45,024 nucleotides of DNA from Niastella sp. (GTDB taxonomy: Bacteria; Bacteroidota; Bacteroidia; Chitinophagales; Chitinophagaceae), in the NCBI GenBank assembly GCA_017744515.1, contig JAGIBF010000065.1:1-45024 (forward strand). The letters run 5' to 3'. Below are positions 33,626 to 42,017 of this stretch, one piece after another; position 1 is the first letter of the stretch, and each line of letters starts with the position of its first letter. Made by a program: the position numbers and the translations under genes. The notes beneath the pieces were generated by a model that was not told the DNA's origin, did not search any database, and saw nothing but the letters and a program-made list of their open reading frames with translations.

Positions 33626-36106
33626 ATGAAAAAAACATACTTGCTGATATGCCTGCTCATCGTGGGCTACCTTGGCCATGCCCGGCAGGAACCGGCTGTT
33701 AAAGGCAACTACCAAATGGCATCACGTTTTTCTCCGACCAAGCTCGGTAAAATGATTTTTTCTCTTACAGTAGAGCCGCACTGGCTGAAGCAGTCTGGCA
33801 AGTTCTGGTATACATATGAAACGCCGGCAGGTAAGAACTGGTACATCGTAGATCCGGTTGCCAGGACAAAGCAACTGTTGTTTGATAAGGTGAAACTGGC
33901 GGCGGCTATTACGCGTCTCATGAAAGACCCCTTCGACGCGCAGCACCTGCCCATCGACTCTTTATGTTTTGCAGAGGATGAGAAGAGTGTATTGTTCCAG
34001 GTAAAGAGCCCCCGTGCCTTGCCTGGCGAAAAGCAAGCGAAGACATTCTACTTTCGCCATACACTGCCTGATGGAGAGGTAACAGTACTACCGTCAAAGC
34101 CCGGAGTGGTAGCTCCGCCCACCTGGGCATCCCTTTCGCCCAACGGACAGGCGATCCTGTTTGCGCGTGATCATAATGTTTATGTGATGGACCGTGCCAA
34201 CTATGAAAAGGCGCTGAAGAATCCGGCCGATTCATCGATCGTGGAAAAGCAACTGACGAAGGATGGTGTAGCTTTTTACAGTTATGAAGCTGTGAGGAGG
34301 GGAGAGACGGACGTACAGCGGGAAAAAACAAAGCATGACCGTAAAGCCGTTGGCGCTTACTGGTCGCCCGACTCCCGGTATTTTTATCTTATCCGCGCCG
34401 ACGAACGTTTGATCAATGACCTGTGGGTTATCCATAGCATTACGGAAGGCCGGCCGCAACTGGAAACTTACAAGTACCAGATGGCCGGAGAGAAAGAAAC
34501 ACCGCAAAAAGAGATCGTGTTATTCGATGCAAGCGCCGGCACCCGCAAAGTATTATCAACTGCTGCTTTCAAAGATCAGGAACTGACGGCCTGGCGCGCG
34601 CCTGAGCCTGCCTATGCAGCAGATGAAGTGGTGAAGCCGGTGTTGTGGCTGGGTACCAACAACAAGTTCTATTTTACGCGTACCAGCCGCGATCTGAAAA
34701 AGATGGACCTGTGTGTAGCGGATGTAACGACGGGTACGGTAACGCCTGTTGTAAAAGAACGCTTCAACACTTATATCGATACATCGAAAGTGGCGCTTGT
34801 GAATGGCGGTGAAGAATTGATCTACCGCTCAGAGGAAGATGGCTGGAGCCATTTTTACCTGTACGATGGTAACGGCAAGTTGAAAAACCAGATCACTTCC
34901 GGTGAATTTCATTGTATGGAGGTAGTACAGGTAGATGAAAAGAACAGGCTGCTGTATTTTCTTGCCAATGGCCGGGAAACCGGTGAAGATCCTTATTACC
35001 TGCATTTTTACCGGGTAAAGTTCGATGGTACCGGGTTGACCTTGCTGAACAAAGGTAATTTCGATCACGCCGTCAGCATGAACGACAATACTACCTTCTT
35101 CGTTGATAATTTCTCTCGTGTGAATACAGTGCCCGAATCGGCCCTGTATGATAATACAGGCAAGAAAGTGATGGACCTTGAAAAAGCTGATCTGTCTGCC
35201 CTTTTTGCGGCTGGCTATCGTTTTCCTACGCCTTATAAAGTGAAGGCCGATGATGGGATAACTGATCTTTATGGTGTGATGTATACGCCTTTCGATATGG
35301 ACTCTTCGCGCAAGTATCCTGTTATCGAGTTTGTATATCCAGGTCCGCAGACGGAATACGTGAACAAGTCATGGACCAGCGATACGCGTTATCCTGCCGG
35401 TGTGTTCAGCATGGACCGTACAGCACGCCTGGCCCAGTTGGGTTTTGTAGTGATCACAGTAGGTAACAGGGGTGGTCATCCAACACGGTCTAAATGGTAC
35501 CATACTTATGGTTATGGTAACCTGCGCGATTATGGATTGGCCGATAAGAAAGCAGCAGTGGAACAAATGGCCGACAGGTACGATTTTATCGATATCAGCC
35601 GGGTGGGTATCACCGGTCGGTCGGGTGGTGGATTTATGTCGACAGCCGCCATGCTCGTATACCCTGATTTTTTCAAAGTGGCAGTAGCTGAAGTAGGAAA
35701 CCATGAGAACAATATCTACAACCGCTGGTGGAGCGAAAAACACCATGGCGTACAGGAGATCATTTCAGCGAAAGGAGATACGACCTATCAGTACAATATA
35801 GATAAGAATCCTGCCCTGGCAGGCAATCTGAAAGGGCGTTTGCTGCTGGCCATTGGCGACATTGACAACAATGTTCATCCGGCGGGCACTATCCGCATGG
35901 CCAATAGTCTTATCAAAGCCGGCAAGCGGTTCGATTTTATATTTATGCCCAATGAGCGGCATGTGTTTACTTCACCCGGTACCGAATATTTCTTTTACAT
36001 GATGGGTGATTATTTTGTGAAATACCTGCTGGGTGATTTTTCACAACCGGTAGACATTATGGAATTGCAGCGCGAGTGGCCGGACGATGGCAAGAATGCC
36101 CGGTAA
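33626..36106 (+). CDS. S9 family prolyl oligopeptidase, dipeptidyl-peptidase IV type
   Basis: The 826-residue exported enzyme (signal peptide to about residue 20) has an N-terminal beta-propeller (about 40-540; repeated W/Y-rich blades such as FYFRHTLPDGEVT and YWSPDSRYFYLIRAD, plus the SYEAVRRGE segment with the acidic loop that holds the free N-terminus in DPP-IV). A C-terminal alpha/beta-hydrolase follows. The triad is Ser666 (GRSGGGF), Asp747 (GDIDNNVHP) and His779 (NERHVF). It releases dipeptides, usually after proline, from peptides in the periplasm. Located 23 bases after the locus terminator, it suggests that the imported ligand is a peptide or glycopeptide. It could also be transcribed alone. 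Confidence 0.9.
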   Translation: MKKTYLLICLLIVGYLGHARQEPAVKGNYQMASRFSPTKLGKMIFSLTVEPHWLKQSGKFWYTYETPAGKNWYIVDPVARTKQLLFDKVKLAAAITRLMKDPFDAQHLPIDSLCFAEDEKSVLFQVKSPRALPGEKQAKTFYFRHTLPDGEVTVLPSKPGVVAPPTWASLSPNGQAILFARDHNVYVMDRANYEKALKNPADSSIVEKQLTKDGVAFYSYEAVRRGETDVQREKTKHDRKAVGAYWSPDSRYFYLIRADERLINDLWVIHSITEGRPQLETYKYQMAGEKETPQKEIVLFDASAGTRKVLSTAAFKDQELTAWRAPEPAYAADEVVKPVLWLGTNNKFYFTRTSRDLKKMDLCVADVTTGTVTPVVKERFNTYIDTSKVALVNGGEELIYRSEEDGWSHFYLYDGNGKLKNQITSGEFHCMEVVQVDEKNRLLYFLANGRETGEDPYYLHFYRVKFDGTGLTLLNKGNFDHAVSMNDNTTFFVDNFSRVNTVPESALYDNTGKKVMDLEKADLSALFAAGYRFPTPYKVKADDGITDLYGVMYTPFDMDSSRKYPVIEFVYPGPQTEYVNKSWTSDTRYPAGVFSMDRTARLAQLGFVVITVGNRGGHPTRSKWYHTYGYGNLRDYGLADKKAAVEQMADRYDFIDISRVGITGRSGGGFMSTAAMLVYPDFFKVAVAEVGNHENNIYNRWWSEKHHGVQEIISAKGDTTYQYNIDKNPALAGNLKGRLLLAIGDIDNNVHPAGTIRMANSLIKAGKRFDFIFMPNERHVFTSPGTEYFFYMMGDYFVKYLLGDFSQPVDIMELQREWPDDGKNAR

Positions 36107-36179
36107 GGCATATCGATAAAAAGCCCCTCCGGGGAACCGGAAGGGCATACCGGAACATAGTGACAATAGATCACCATGT

Positions 36180-36215
36180 AAAAGGGTAAGTCGTTTGAAG
36201 CTTACCCTTTTGCAT
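36180..36215. terminator. Bidirectional terminator between S9 peptidase and anti-sigma gene
   Basis: AAAAGGGTAAG (36180-36190) pairs perfectly with CTTACCCTTTT (36201-36211), with A and T runs on both sides. Confidence 0.8.
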
Positions 36216-36255
36216 TTTACTACGCCGGTATTATCGGTTTGATTAGTGCTTGTGG

Positions 36256-36798
36256 TTAGTGTTTTTCCTGTAGTTGCTTTTTCTTTTTACCAAGGTACAT
36301 ATCCAGTAATACAAGGCCCAGCACGGCATTGACCATCACGAATACGCTGGTATAAGTACTGTTGAAGAGCTTGCTGAAGTCGAAGCTGTTGATACGGTTA
36401 GCATCGATATTGAAAGGTAGGGTAGTGCTGCCGCTTCCTCCGCCGGACCAGTTGACAGAGCCAAAAGCATAGATGAGGAAACCGGCAATGGTAAGCATGA
36501 AGAATCCCATTATTCCCCAGATGATGCGCTTATTGATATACGATTTGGCAGCAGGAGCAATCTGATACTTCGCAATATCCTCCATCACGTTTTGCGTAAA
36601 ACGCATGGAAGGTTCATCCAGCTCCAGGCTGTTGCTCATCAGCTGGTGCACGTCCAGCAGTTCGTGGTATTGATTCCTCCACTCGATATTGCTATCGATC
36701 AGCTGCTCGACAATGGATTTCTCTTCGGGCGTCGCAATCCCGTCGATATAATCCCACAAACGCTCTTCAATGGATGGTTGCGTATTCATACTGCTCAT
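36256..36798 (-). CDS. Membrane-bound anti-sigma factor-like protein
   Basis: The 180-residue protein directly follows an ECF sigma gene (5 bases apart). Its first ~85 residues are cytoplasmic and helical (EERLWDYIDGIATPEEKSIVEQLI, a DYIDG.. start common to anti-sigma domains). Two membrane helices follow (about 91-112 and 147-166), with a short Ser/Gly-rich external loop between. It has no zinc-binding HxxxCxxC motif. The position and shape point to inhibition of the sigma factor, released by an envelope signal. Confidence 0.75.
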   Translation of the reverse strand: MSSMNTQPSIEERLWDYIDGIATPEEKSIVEQLIDSNIEWRNQYHELLDVHQLMSNSLELDEPSMRFTQNVMEDIAKYQIAPAAKSYINKRIIWGIMGFFMLTIAGFLIYAFGSVNWSGGGSGSTTLPFNIDANRINSFDFSKLFNSTYTSVFVMVNAVLGLVLLDMYLGKKKKQLQEKH

Positions 36799-36803
36799 TT
36801 TTA

Positions 36804-37388
36804 CTAATTCATAATGTCTTTTACTTCCTGCTCAAAATGGGTTTCCATCTTTTCCTTCAGCCGTTGCCGTGCACGGTGAAGCCGCACCTTCACGTTGTTA
36901 GGCTCCAGTCCCATAATATGACCTATTTCTTCCAGGCTTTGCTCGCCCTGGTAAAATAAAGTGATCAGTTTAGCATCGTCCGGGCTTAATAACCGGATGG
37001 CTTTGTTCACCATCTGCACTTTGGACTTCTGCTCCACCTGGTTGGCTTTGAATCCGGAATCGGTGCTTTCCACCGTTTCAAACACCTTTTCATTATCCAA
37101 CGAATGCGTATCCAGTTTCTTCTTCCGAAGAAAAGTGATGCAGGTGGTGGTCACGATGGTATACAACCAGGTACTGAACCGCGAGTCCCCGCGGAAATCG
37201 GCCAGGCTGCGATAAGCTTTTACAAATACGTCCTGGGCTATCTCTTCGGCGTCCTCCCGGCTGTTGGTGTACCGCAGCGTAATGGTGAAAACGTAGTTCT
37301 GATAGCGTTTCACCAGGTCGGCATATAGCGATTGTTCACCACGCAGCACCCTGCTAATGATCTCATTATCATTCGTTCCGGTATTCAT
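36804..37388 (-). CDS. ECF RNA polymerase sigma factor (SigW/RpoE-like)
   Basis: The 194-residue protein has region 2 (DLVKRYQNYVFTITLRY, SREDAEEIAQDVFVKAYRSL, STWLYTIV) and region 4 (LLSPDDAKLITLFYQGEQSL and LEPNNVKVRLHRARQRLKEKM). Unlike the sigma factor at 25515 it is not linked to FecR/SusC but to a two-helix membrane protein, the envelope-stress type of arrangement. ATG start at 37388. It diverges from a small membrane protein at 37726, whose promoter region contains a heptamer repeat. Confidence 0.93.
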   Translation of the reverse strand: MNTGTNDNEIISRVLRGEQSLYADLVKRYQNYVFTITLRYTNSREDAEEIAQDVFVKAYRSLADFRGDSRFSTWLYTIVTTTCITFLRKKKLDTHSLDNEKVFETVESTDSGFKANQVEQKSKVQMVNKAIRLLSPDDAKLITLFYQGEQSLEEIGHIMGLEPNNVKVRLHRARQRLKEKMETHFEQEVKDIMN

Positions 37389-37446
37389 TACTGTAGATAA
37401 GACTACGGGCGGAAGGTTTTGGTTACAGGGAAAGATAAGAAATTTT

Positions 37447-37548
37447 GAAGTCGGAGATAGGAAGTAAGAAGTAGGAGGTAAGAGGCGCTCTTGTAAAATT
37501 GGTTATTATATATAGGATGTTTTTCTGACCTCTTACCTCCTACCTTCG
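37447..37548. repeat. Purine-rich heptamer repeat with inverted arm
   Basis: The 337-base gap between the divergent genes at 37388 and 37726 holds GAAGTCG, GAGATAG, GAAGTAA, GAAGTAG, GAGGTAA, GAGGCGC (37447-37488). In the opposite sense it holds ACCTCTT, ACCTCCT, ACCTTCG (37528-37548). Fifteen bases match perfectly as an inverted repeat (37471-37485 with 37529-37543). No gene is seen in the gap; the remaining ~150 bases before 37726 are AT-rich leader. Confidence 0.7.
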
Positions 37549-37725
37549 GTACGTTCTTCATTATTTTCGAAAATATCCTGTAACCTCATTTCTTCACCTG
37601 TAGTCTTAGTTACTGTACAGGCACTGAGAAAAAAACTTCAGCAAGCTGTAACCCCGGGGCCGAAGCAGTAGTCTGATACAGAAACAAAGCAAAAACAACT
37701 TTTAAAACAATAAAAACTTTAAGTC

Positions 37726-38112
37726 ATGGATGAAGGTCAATTAGCGCTACTGATGGTGATACTTAGCAACTTAGGGCTGTTGTTAATGATATTTGGTATC
37801 CGGTACCTGCGCAACCGGGAAAATATGGCGATGATCGAAAAAGGGATGGACCCCAAGCTGAACCGCAACCGTCCGGCTCCTTTTCAAAACCTGAAATGGG
37901 GGCTTCTTTTGGTAGGAGCTGGTCTTGGACTAACCCTTGCATTCATTTTAAGCGAATACATTTTGAACCAAAAAGACACCTACGGCAACAGGCTGGATGA
38001 AGGCAGGATCACCTTCTTATACTTCGCCCTCATAGCTATTGGTGGTGGATGTGGACTGATTGCCTCTTACAAAGTCGAGAAGAAAGAGTTACTGGATAAG
38101 AAAGAATTGTAA
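37726..38112 (+). CDS. Small membrane protein, DUF6249-like
   Basis: The 128-residue protein has three hydrophobic helices (about 6-26, 55-77 and 96-116). Between the first two lies a conserved-looking charged loop, RYLRNRENMAMIEKGMDPKL, on the cytoplasmic side. I recall this layout as a Bacteroidota family (DUF6249) that tends to lie beside ECF sigma genes, as it does here, divergent from the sigma/anti-sigma pair. Function unknown; a role in the same regulon is an inference. Confidence 0.7.
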   Translation: MDEGQLALLMVILSNLGLLLMIFGIRYLRNRENMAMIEKGMDPKLNRNRPAPFQNLKWGLLLVGAGLGLTLAFILSEYILNQKDTYGNRLDEGRITFLYFALIAIGGGCGLIASYKVEKKELLDKKEL

Positions 38113-38116
38113 GACC

Positions 38117-38330
38117 AGAATACAGTATTCAGGATACAGAATTCAGAAGCTTTTGAGCGACCATGAAATAGAGAAAAAAACGCCACGAAAAACAACAAAA
38201 GCATAGTATAGCCAAATAGAAAAACAAAAACGCAGTATCGCCGTAAGGTGATGCTGCGTTTTCTTTTAAATATCCGGGATCGTAAGGAATTGTATTTATT
38301 CTGTATCCTGAATTCTGAATTCTGTATTCT
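38117..38330. repeat. Long inverted heptamer repeat around a terminator
   Basis: The left arm (38117-38149) reads AGAATAC, AGTATTC, AGGATAC, AGAATTC, AGAAG. The right arm (38298-38330) reads ATTCTGT, ATCCTGA, ATTCTGA, ATTCTGT, ATTCT. Sixteen bases (38127-38142 with 38298-38313) form a perfect inverted repeat; over 33 bases 27 match. The right arm touches the stop codon of the S41 protease gene. The left arm is related to the one at 1550. Confidence 0.8.
38227..38266. terminator. Bidirectional terminator between DUF6249-like and S41 genes
   Basis: A 16-bp stem (38227-38242 with 38247-38262, two wobble pairs, GTAA loop), A-rich on the left and T-rich on the right, in a convergent gap. Confidence 0.9.
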
Positions 38331-39912
38331 ATTTCCTGATCTCCTGAAGCGCCCTGATCACCATCGTATCACTCAGGTTATTGACTTCATAATACCCCGG
38401 CATGCGCCATAATTGGCGGGCCAGCCAGGTTTTGATGCGATGCTCTACTTCTGCCTTATCGCGGCCGGTAAGCCCCTGGAGCTGCACAGAATCCTTGGCT
38501 GCATACGCCACCAGGCTGTTCCAGGCTGCTTCCGACTGGTTGAACCGCTGCGCAAAATCAGCAGGATTCTTGAACTGGTCGAAATAAGCGCGGTTTTGCA
38601 TGTAATAACCATAGATAAACCTGCTGAATGTTTGGTTATTGAACAGCGCATATACCGGCGCTGAATAACCTGCCGTATCAAAAGGAATAAAGATATCGGG
38701 GGTAATGCCACCGCCGCCATATACGATCCTGCCTTTGGGCGTTTTGTAAGCCGGGCCGGTGTGGTTGGTGCTGGTATCACCTTTTATCATCTCACCATTG
38801 TGAAAGCGTTCAGACACTTCATCATTATAAGCAGCCCTTCCTTTATTGTAAGGCTTCTGGATATTACGGCCGAGCGGAGAATAATAACGCGCCACAGTAA
38901 GGCGAAGCGCAGAACCGTCAGTCAGGTCATATTGCTCCTGCACCAGACCCTTGCCAAAAGTGCGACGGCCAATGAGTGTGGCCCTGTCCCAATCCTGCAG
39001 CGCACCAGCTACCACTTCACTGGCAGAAGCAGAGTTTTCATCCACCAGCAACACTACTTTACCCTGTTCCAGCAGGCCGGGGCGTTTGCAGCGAAACTCC
39101 TGCCGGGCTTGTTTATCACCCTGTGTATATACGATCAGTTTATTATCACTCAGGAATTCATCTACGATATCCACGGCTTCGCCAAGGATGCCGCCACCAT
39201 TGTCCCGCACATCGAATATCAGTTGCTTCATGCCCAGCTTCTGCAGCTTCTCGGTAGCCTGCATAAATTCTTCGTACGTAGTGCCGGAGAATTTATTGAG
39301 GTGAATATAACCGGTAGTGGCATCGATCATATAGGCAGCATCTACTGAATACAACGGTATAGTACCGCGGGTAATAACAGTCTTAACTGTTTTCCCGTTC
39401 CTCAGCAATTCAACCGGTACTTCACTACCTCCGGGGCCACGCAGCAACTTCTTGATCTTATCTCCATCGATATTGCCGGCAACGGCAGAGTCGCCTACTT
39501 TCAGGAATTGATCACCAACCTTCAGGCCGGCTTTGTCGCTGGGACCGTCAGCCAGTACATTGGTAACGTTCACAGTATCATTGATAATGTAAAACTCCAC
39601 GCCGATGCCTTCGAAATTTCCCTGCAGTTCTTCGTTTACATCATCGAGGTATTTGGCAGGGATAAAAATAGAGTGGGGGTCGAGGTGGGCCAGCAGCGCC
39701 TGTATGGCATCATCAGTAAGCGTATCTGTATTCACTTTGTCTACATAGCGTAGGTTCACGAGGTCGATAACTTCCTGTACGGAAGAACGCTTGGCAGTTT
39801 CAAAAAGTCCCCGGGAATAAGGGATATTTTGGCGCAGCTTGAAGCCGATCATCATGCCTGTTATCAACACCAATGCAAACAATAAGGGTAGCCATACCTG
39901 TAGTTTCTTCAT
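38329..39912 (-). CDS. C-terminal processing peptidase (S41, CtpA/Prc type)
   Basis: The 527-residue protein has an N-terminal membrane anchor (about 7-26), a short helical part, a PDZ domain (about 88-175, GIGVEFYIINDTVNV and SDKAGLKVGDQFLKVG), then the protease core. Ser296 (ENSASASEV) and Lys321 (TFGKGLVQ), 25 residues apart, form the Ser-Lys dyad as in E. coli Tsp/Prc. A specific C-terminal helical domain of about 130 residues follows. It acts in the periplasm, cutting near the C-termini of envelope proteins. Single minus-strand gene. Confidence 0.93.
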   Translation of the reverse strand: MKKLQVWLPLLFALVLITGMMIGFKLRQNIPYSRGLFETAKRSSVQEVIDLVNLRYVDKVNTDTLTDDAIQALLAHLDPHSIFIPAKYLDDVNEELQGNFEGIGVEFYIINDTVNVTNVLADGPSDKAGLKVGDQFLKVGDSAVAGNIDGDKIKKLLRGPGGSEVPVELLRNGKTVKTVITRGTIPLYSVDAAYMIDATTGYIHLNKFSGTTYEEFMQATEKLQKLGMKQLIFDVRDNGGGILGEAVDIVDEFLSDNKLIVYTQGDKQARQEFRCKRPGLLEQGKVVLLVDENSASASEVVAGALQDWDRATLIGRRTFGKGLVQEQYDLTDGSALRLTVARYYSPLGRNIQKPYNKGRAAYNDEVSERFHNGEMIKGDTSTNHTGPAYKTPKGRIVYGGGGITPDIFIPFDTAGYSAPVYALFNNQTFSRFIYGYYMQNRAYFDQFKNPADFAQRFNQSEAAWNSLVAYAAKDSVQLQGLTGRDKAEVEHRIKTWLARQLWRMPGYYEVNNLSDTMVIRALQEIRK

Positions 39913-40152
39913 CTCGCAAAAATATTTTTTAAGGTCGGATGTTATAACCTGGCGCGCTTTTTTTGGTAAAAAAGCATAGATAATTGCGGGTTTCTGCTGC
40001 TTTTTTGGGAAATAGGCTGCCTGACAGGTTACTTCATGCGGGGTCGCTCAATTTTAAAATTTAGGGGCGAAGTTCATAATTAATTCTCAATTCCACGCTT
40101 TACCTTCGTTAAATGGTTGCTGCTGAGTATGAAAGATTAAACGGAATTATCT

Positions 40153-41004
40153 ATGGCCATTTTGATTGCGGATAGCGGGGCTACCAAATGTGAATGGTGC
40201 CTGGCTGACGACACAAAGAAGAAGAACAAGACGGTATTTACGCAGGGCATCAGTCCCTACTTTTTAAATACCCCGCAAATTGAAGCAATCATCCGTAATG
40301 AGTTGTTGCCCGGGCTGAAAAATACCGCCGTAGAAGCGGTTTTCTATTATGGTACAGGCTGCAGCAACCCCGCCAATGCCAAATTGGTAAAAAAGGCAAT
40401 TACCAACGTATTTCCGGGTATAGAAGTGCAGGTTACACATGACCTGTTTGGAGCCGCACGTGCCTTATGCGGCCGCGGGAAAGGGATTGCCTGCATCCTG
40501 GGCACCGGCAGCAATTCATGCTATTACAACGGACAGAAGATCGTTAAGAACAGCCCGGGATTAGGATATGTGTTGGGCGACGAAGGCAGCGGGGCCTACC
40601 TGGGCAAGAAAGTACTGCAGTACTACCTGTACAACACGTTTGATGATGAGCTGAGGTTTAAGTTTGAGGCTAAGTACAAGGATATTAATGCAGTAGAGAT
40701 ACTGGAGCACATTTATAAAAAGCCATTTCCCAATCGTTATCTGGCCACCTACACCCTCTTCCTGGCAGAGAACCGCGGGCATTACATGGTTGAGAATATT
40801 ATCGAGGATGGGTTGAATGATTTCTTCTTTACCCACCTGTGTAAGTATGGCGAAAGCTGGAAACTGCCCATCCACTTTACCGGTGGCGTATCCTACGCCT
40901 TCCGCGATACGTTAAAAGACCTGTGCCATTCTTATGAATTTGAATTGGGACAGATCCTGAAAAACCCAATGGAAGGTCTGGTGAAGTACCATTTGCCGAA
41001 ATAA
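40153..41004 (+). CDS. BadF/BcrA-type amino-sugar kinase (MurNAc/GlcNAc kinase, MurK-like)
   Basis: The 283-residue ASKHA-fold kinase has the phosphate-1 loop DSGATKCEW (7-15), a THDLFGAARAL stretch with the catalytic-base aspartate, the CILGTGSNSCYYNG phosphate-2 loop and GYVLGDEGSGAYLG, all characteristic of N-acetylglucosamine kinase-like proteins of the BadF/BadG family. It phosphorylates N-acetylglucosamine or N-acetylmuramic acid. Because the next gene is MurQ, which needs MurNAc-6-phosphate, a MurNAc kinase as in Tannerella and Clostridium MurK is likely; substrate preference cannot be proved from the sequence. Confidence 0.85.
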   Translation: MAILIADSGATKCEWCLADDTKKKNKTVFTQGISPYFLNTPQIEAIIRNELLPGLKNTAVEAVFYYGTGCSNPANAKLVKKAITNVFPGIEVQVTHDLFGAARALCGRGKGIACILGTGSNSCYYNGQKIVKNSPGLGYVLGDEGSGAYLGKKVLQYYLYNTFDDELRFKFEAKYKDINAVEILEHIYKKPFPNRYLATYTLFLAENRGHYMVENIIEDGLNDFFFTHLCKYGESWKLPIHFTGGVSYAFRDTLKDLCHSYEFELGQILKNPMEGLVKYHLPK

Positions 41005-41010
41005 ATATCC

Positions 41011-41062
41011 GGCAAGTGGTAAATGGCGGGTAGCAAGTGCAGGGAAGTACTAACCACTCACC
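41011..41062. repeat. Heptamer repeat between kinase gene and murQ
   Basis: GGCAAGT, GGTAAAT, GGCGGGT, AGCAAGT, GCAGGGA (41011-41045) is followed by ACTAACC, ACTCACC (41049-41062), which are similar units in the opposite sense. Confidence 0.55.
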
Positions 41063-41106
41063 TAATAATTGATAATCAAAGCATAAAAAAGAAAGAAATA
41101 GCATAC

Positions 41107-41922
41107 ATGTCAGCATTCAACAAAGTAACTGAGCAGTCGAGTCATTACAGGCATTTGGAAAAGATGAGTATTCATGAGCTTCTTACCAATATCAATGAAG
41201 AAGATAAGATCGTGCCGCTGGCAGTGGAGAAAGCGATACCGCAGATCGAGTCATTGGTAACAGCCATCGTGGATAAAATGCTTGCTGGTGGACGCTTATT
41301 TTACATGGGAGCTGGCACCAGCGGAAGGCTGGGTATATTGGATGCTTCCGAAATTCCCCCCACCTATGGAATGCCGCATGGCCTGGTGATCGGTATTATT
41401 GCCGGTGGTGAAATTGCTATCCAACGCCCTGTAGAGCAGGCTGAAGATAGCTGGGAGCAAGGATGGCTTGATCTTCAACAACACAATGTAGATATAAATG
41501 ACGTGGTGATTGGCATCGCGGCCAGTGGCACCACCCCCTACGTAATAGGCGCTCTCGATGAGGCCCGCAAGCGCGGCATCGTTACCGGCTGCATTACCTG
41601 CAACGAAGGTTCCCCCCTGGCACAGGCCGCTGAATTCCCCGTAGAAGTAGTGGTAGGCCCCGAATTCGTGACCGGTAGCACCCGCATGAAAAGCGGTACC
41701 GCCCAAAAGCTGGTACTGAACATGATCTCTACCTCCGTGATGATCCAGATCGGCCGGGTAGAAGACAATAAAATGGTGAACATGCAGCTGTCCAACAGCA
41801 AGCTGGTTGACCGCGGCACCAAAATGGTCATGGAAGGCACTGGTATTAACGATTATGATAAAGCGAAAGCTCTTCTTATCAAGTACGGCAGCGTGAAAAA
41901 AGCCGTCGACTCCCTGGGGTAA
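41107..41922 (+). CDS. murQ: N-acetylmuramic acid 6-phosphate etherase
   Basis: The start at 41107 gives 271 residues. The frame opens at 41023, but its first 28 residues are encoded by the heptamer repeat and a leader, so they are not real. The SIS-domain protein has FYMGAGTSGRLGILDASEIPPTYG (sugar-phosphate loop with a catalytic Glu in the SEIPPT segment), EDSWEQG (second glutamate), VVIGIAASGTTPYV and FVTGSTRMKSGTAQKLVLN, close to E. coli MurQ. It removes lactate from MurNAc-6-phosphate to give GlcNAc-6-phosphate for cell-wall recycling. It follows the kinase that makes its substrate, with about 100 bases between. Confidence 0.95.
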   Translation: MSAFNKVTEQSSHYRHLEKMSIHELLTNINEEDKIVPLAVEKAIPQIESLVTAIVDKMLAGGRLFYMGAGTSGRLGILDASEIPPTYGMPHGLVIGIIAGGEIAIQRPVEQAEDSWEQGWLDLQQHNVDINDVVIGIAASGTTPYVIGALDEARKRGIVTGCITCNEGSPLAQAAEFPVEVVVGPEFVTGSTRMKSGTAQKLVLNMISTSVMIQIGRVEDNKMVNMQLSNSKLVDRGTKMVMEGTGINDYDKAKALLIKYGSVKKAVDSLG

Positions 41923-41964
41923 TTCCGGATTTTTAAATTAGTTGACACAGAATTGTTCTTTATC

Positions 41965-41979
41965 TACGAATATTTCGTA
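41965..41979 (+). promoter_or_regulatory. Near-palindrome in the promoter region of the T9SS cargo gene
   Basis: TACGAATATTTCGTA has six-base complementary halves (TACGAA/TTCGTA). A TTGACA (41942-41947) lies 17 bases upstream, and TACCTTTC (41978-41985), close to TAnnTTTG, overlaps its end. Operator or promoter element, unproven. Confidence 0.3.
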
Positions 41980-42017
41980 CCTTTCTGTACATCATTCAAC
42001 CAATTAAATACCGGTCT

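Noticed and set aside
41023..41106. An N-terminal extension of MurQ
   Set aside because: The first codons come from the heptamer repeat, and known MurQ proteins begin near the downstream ATG at 41107.
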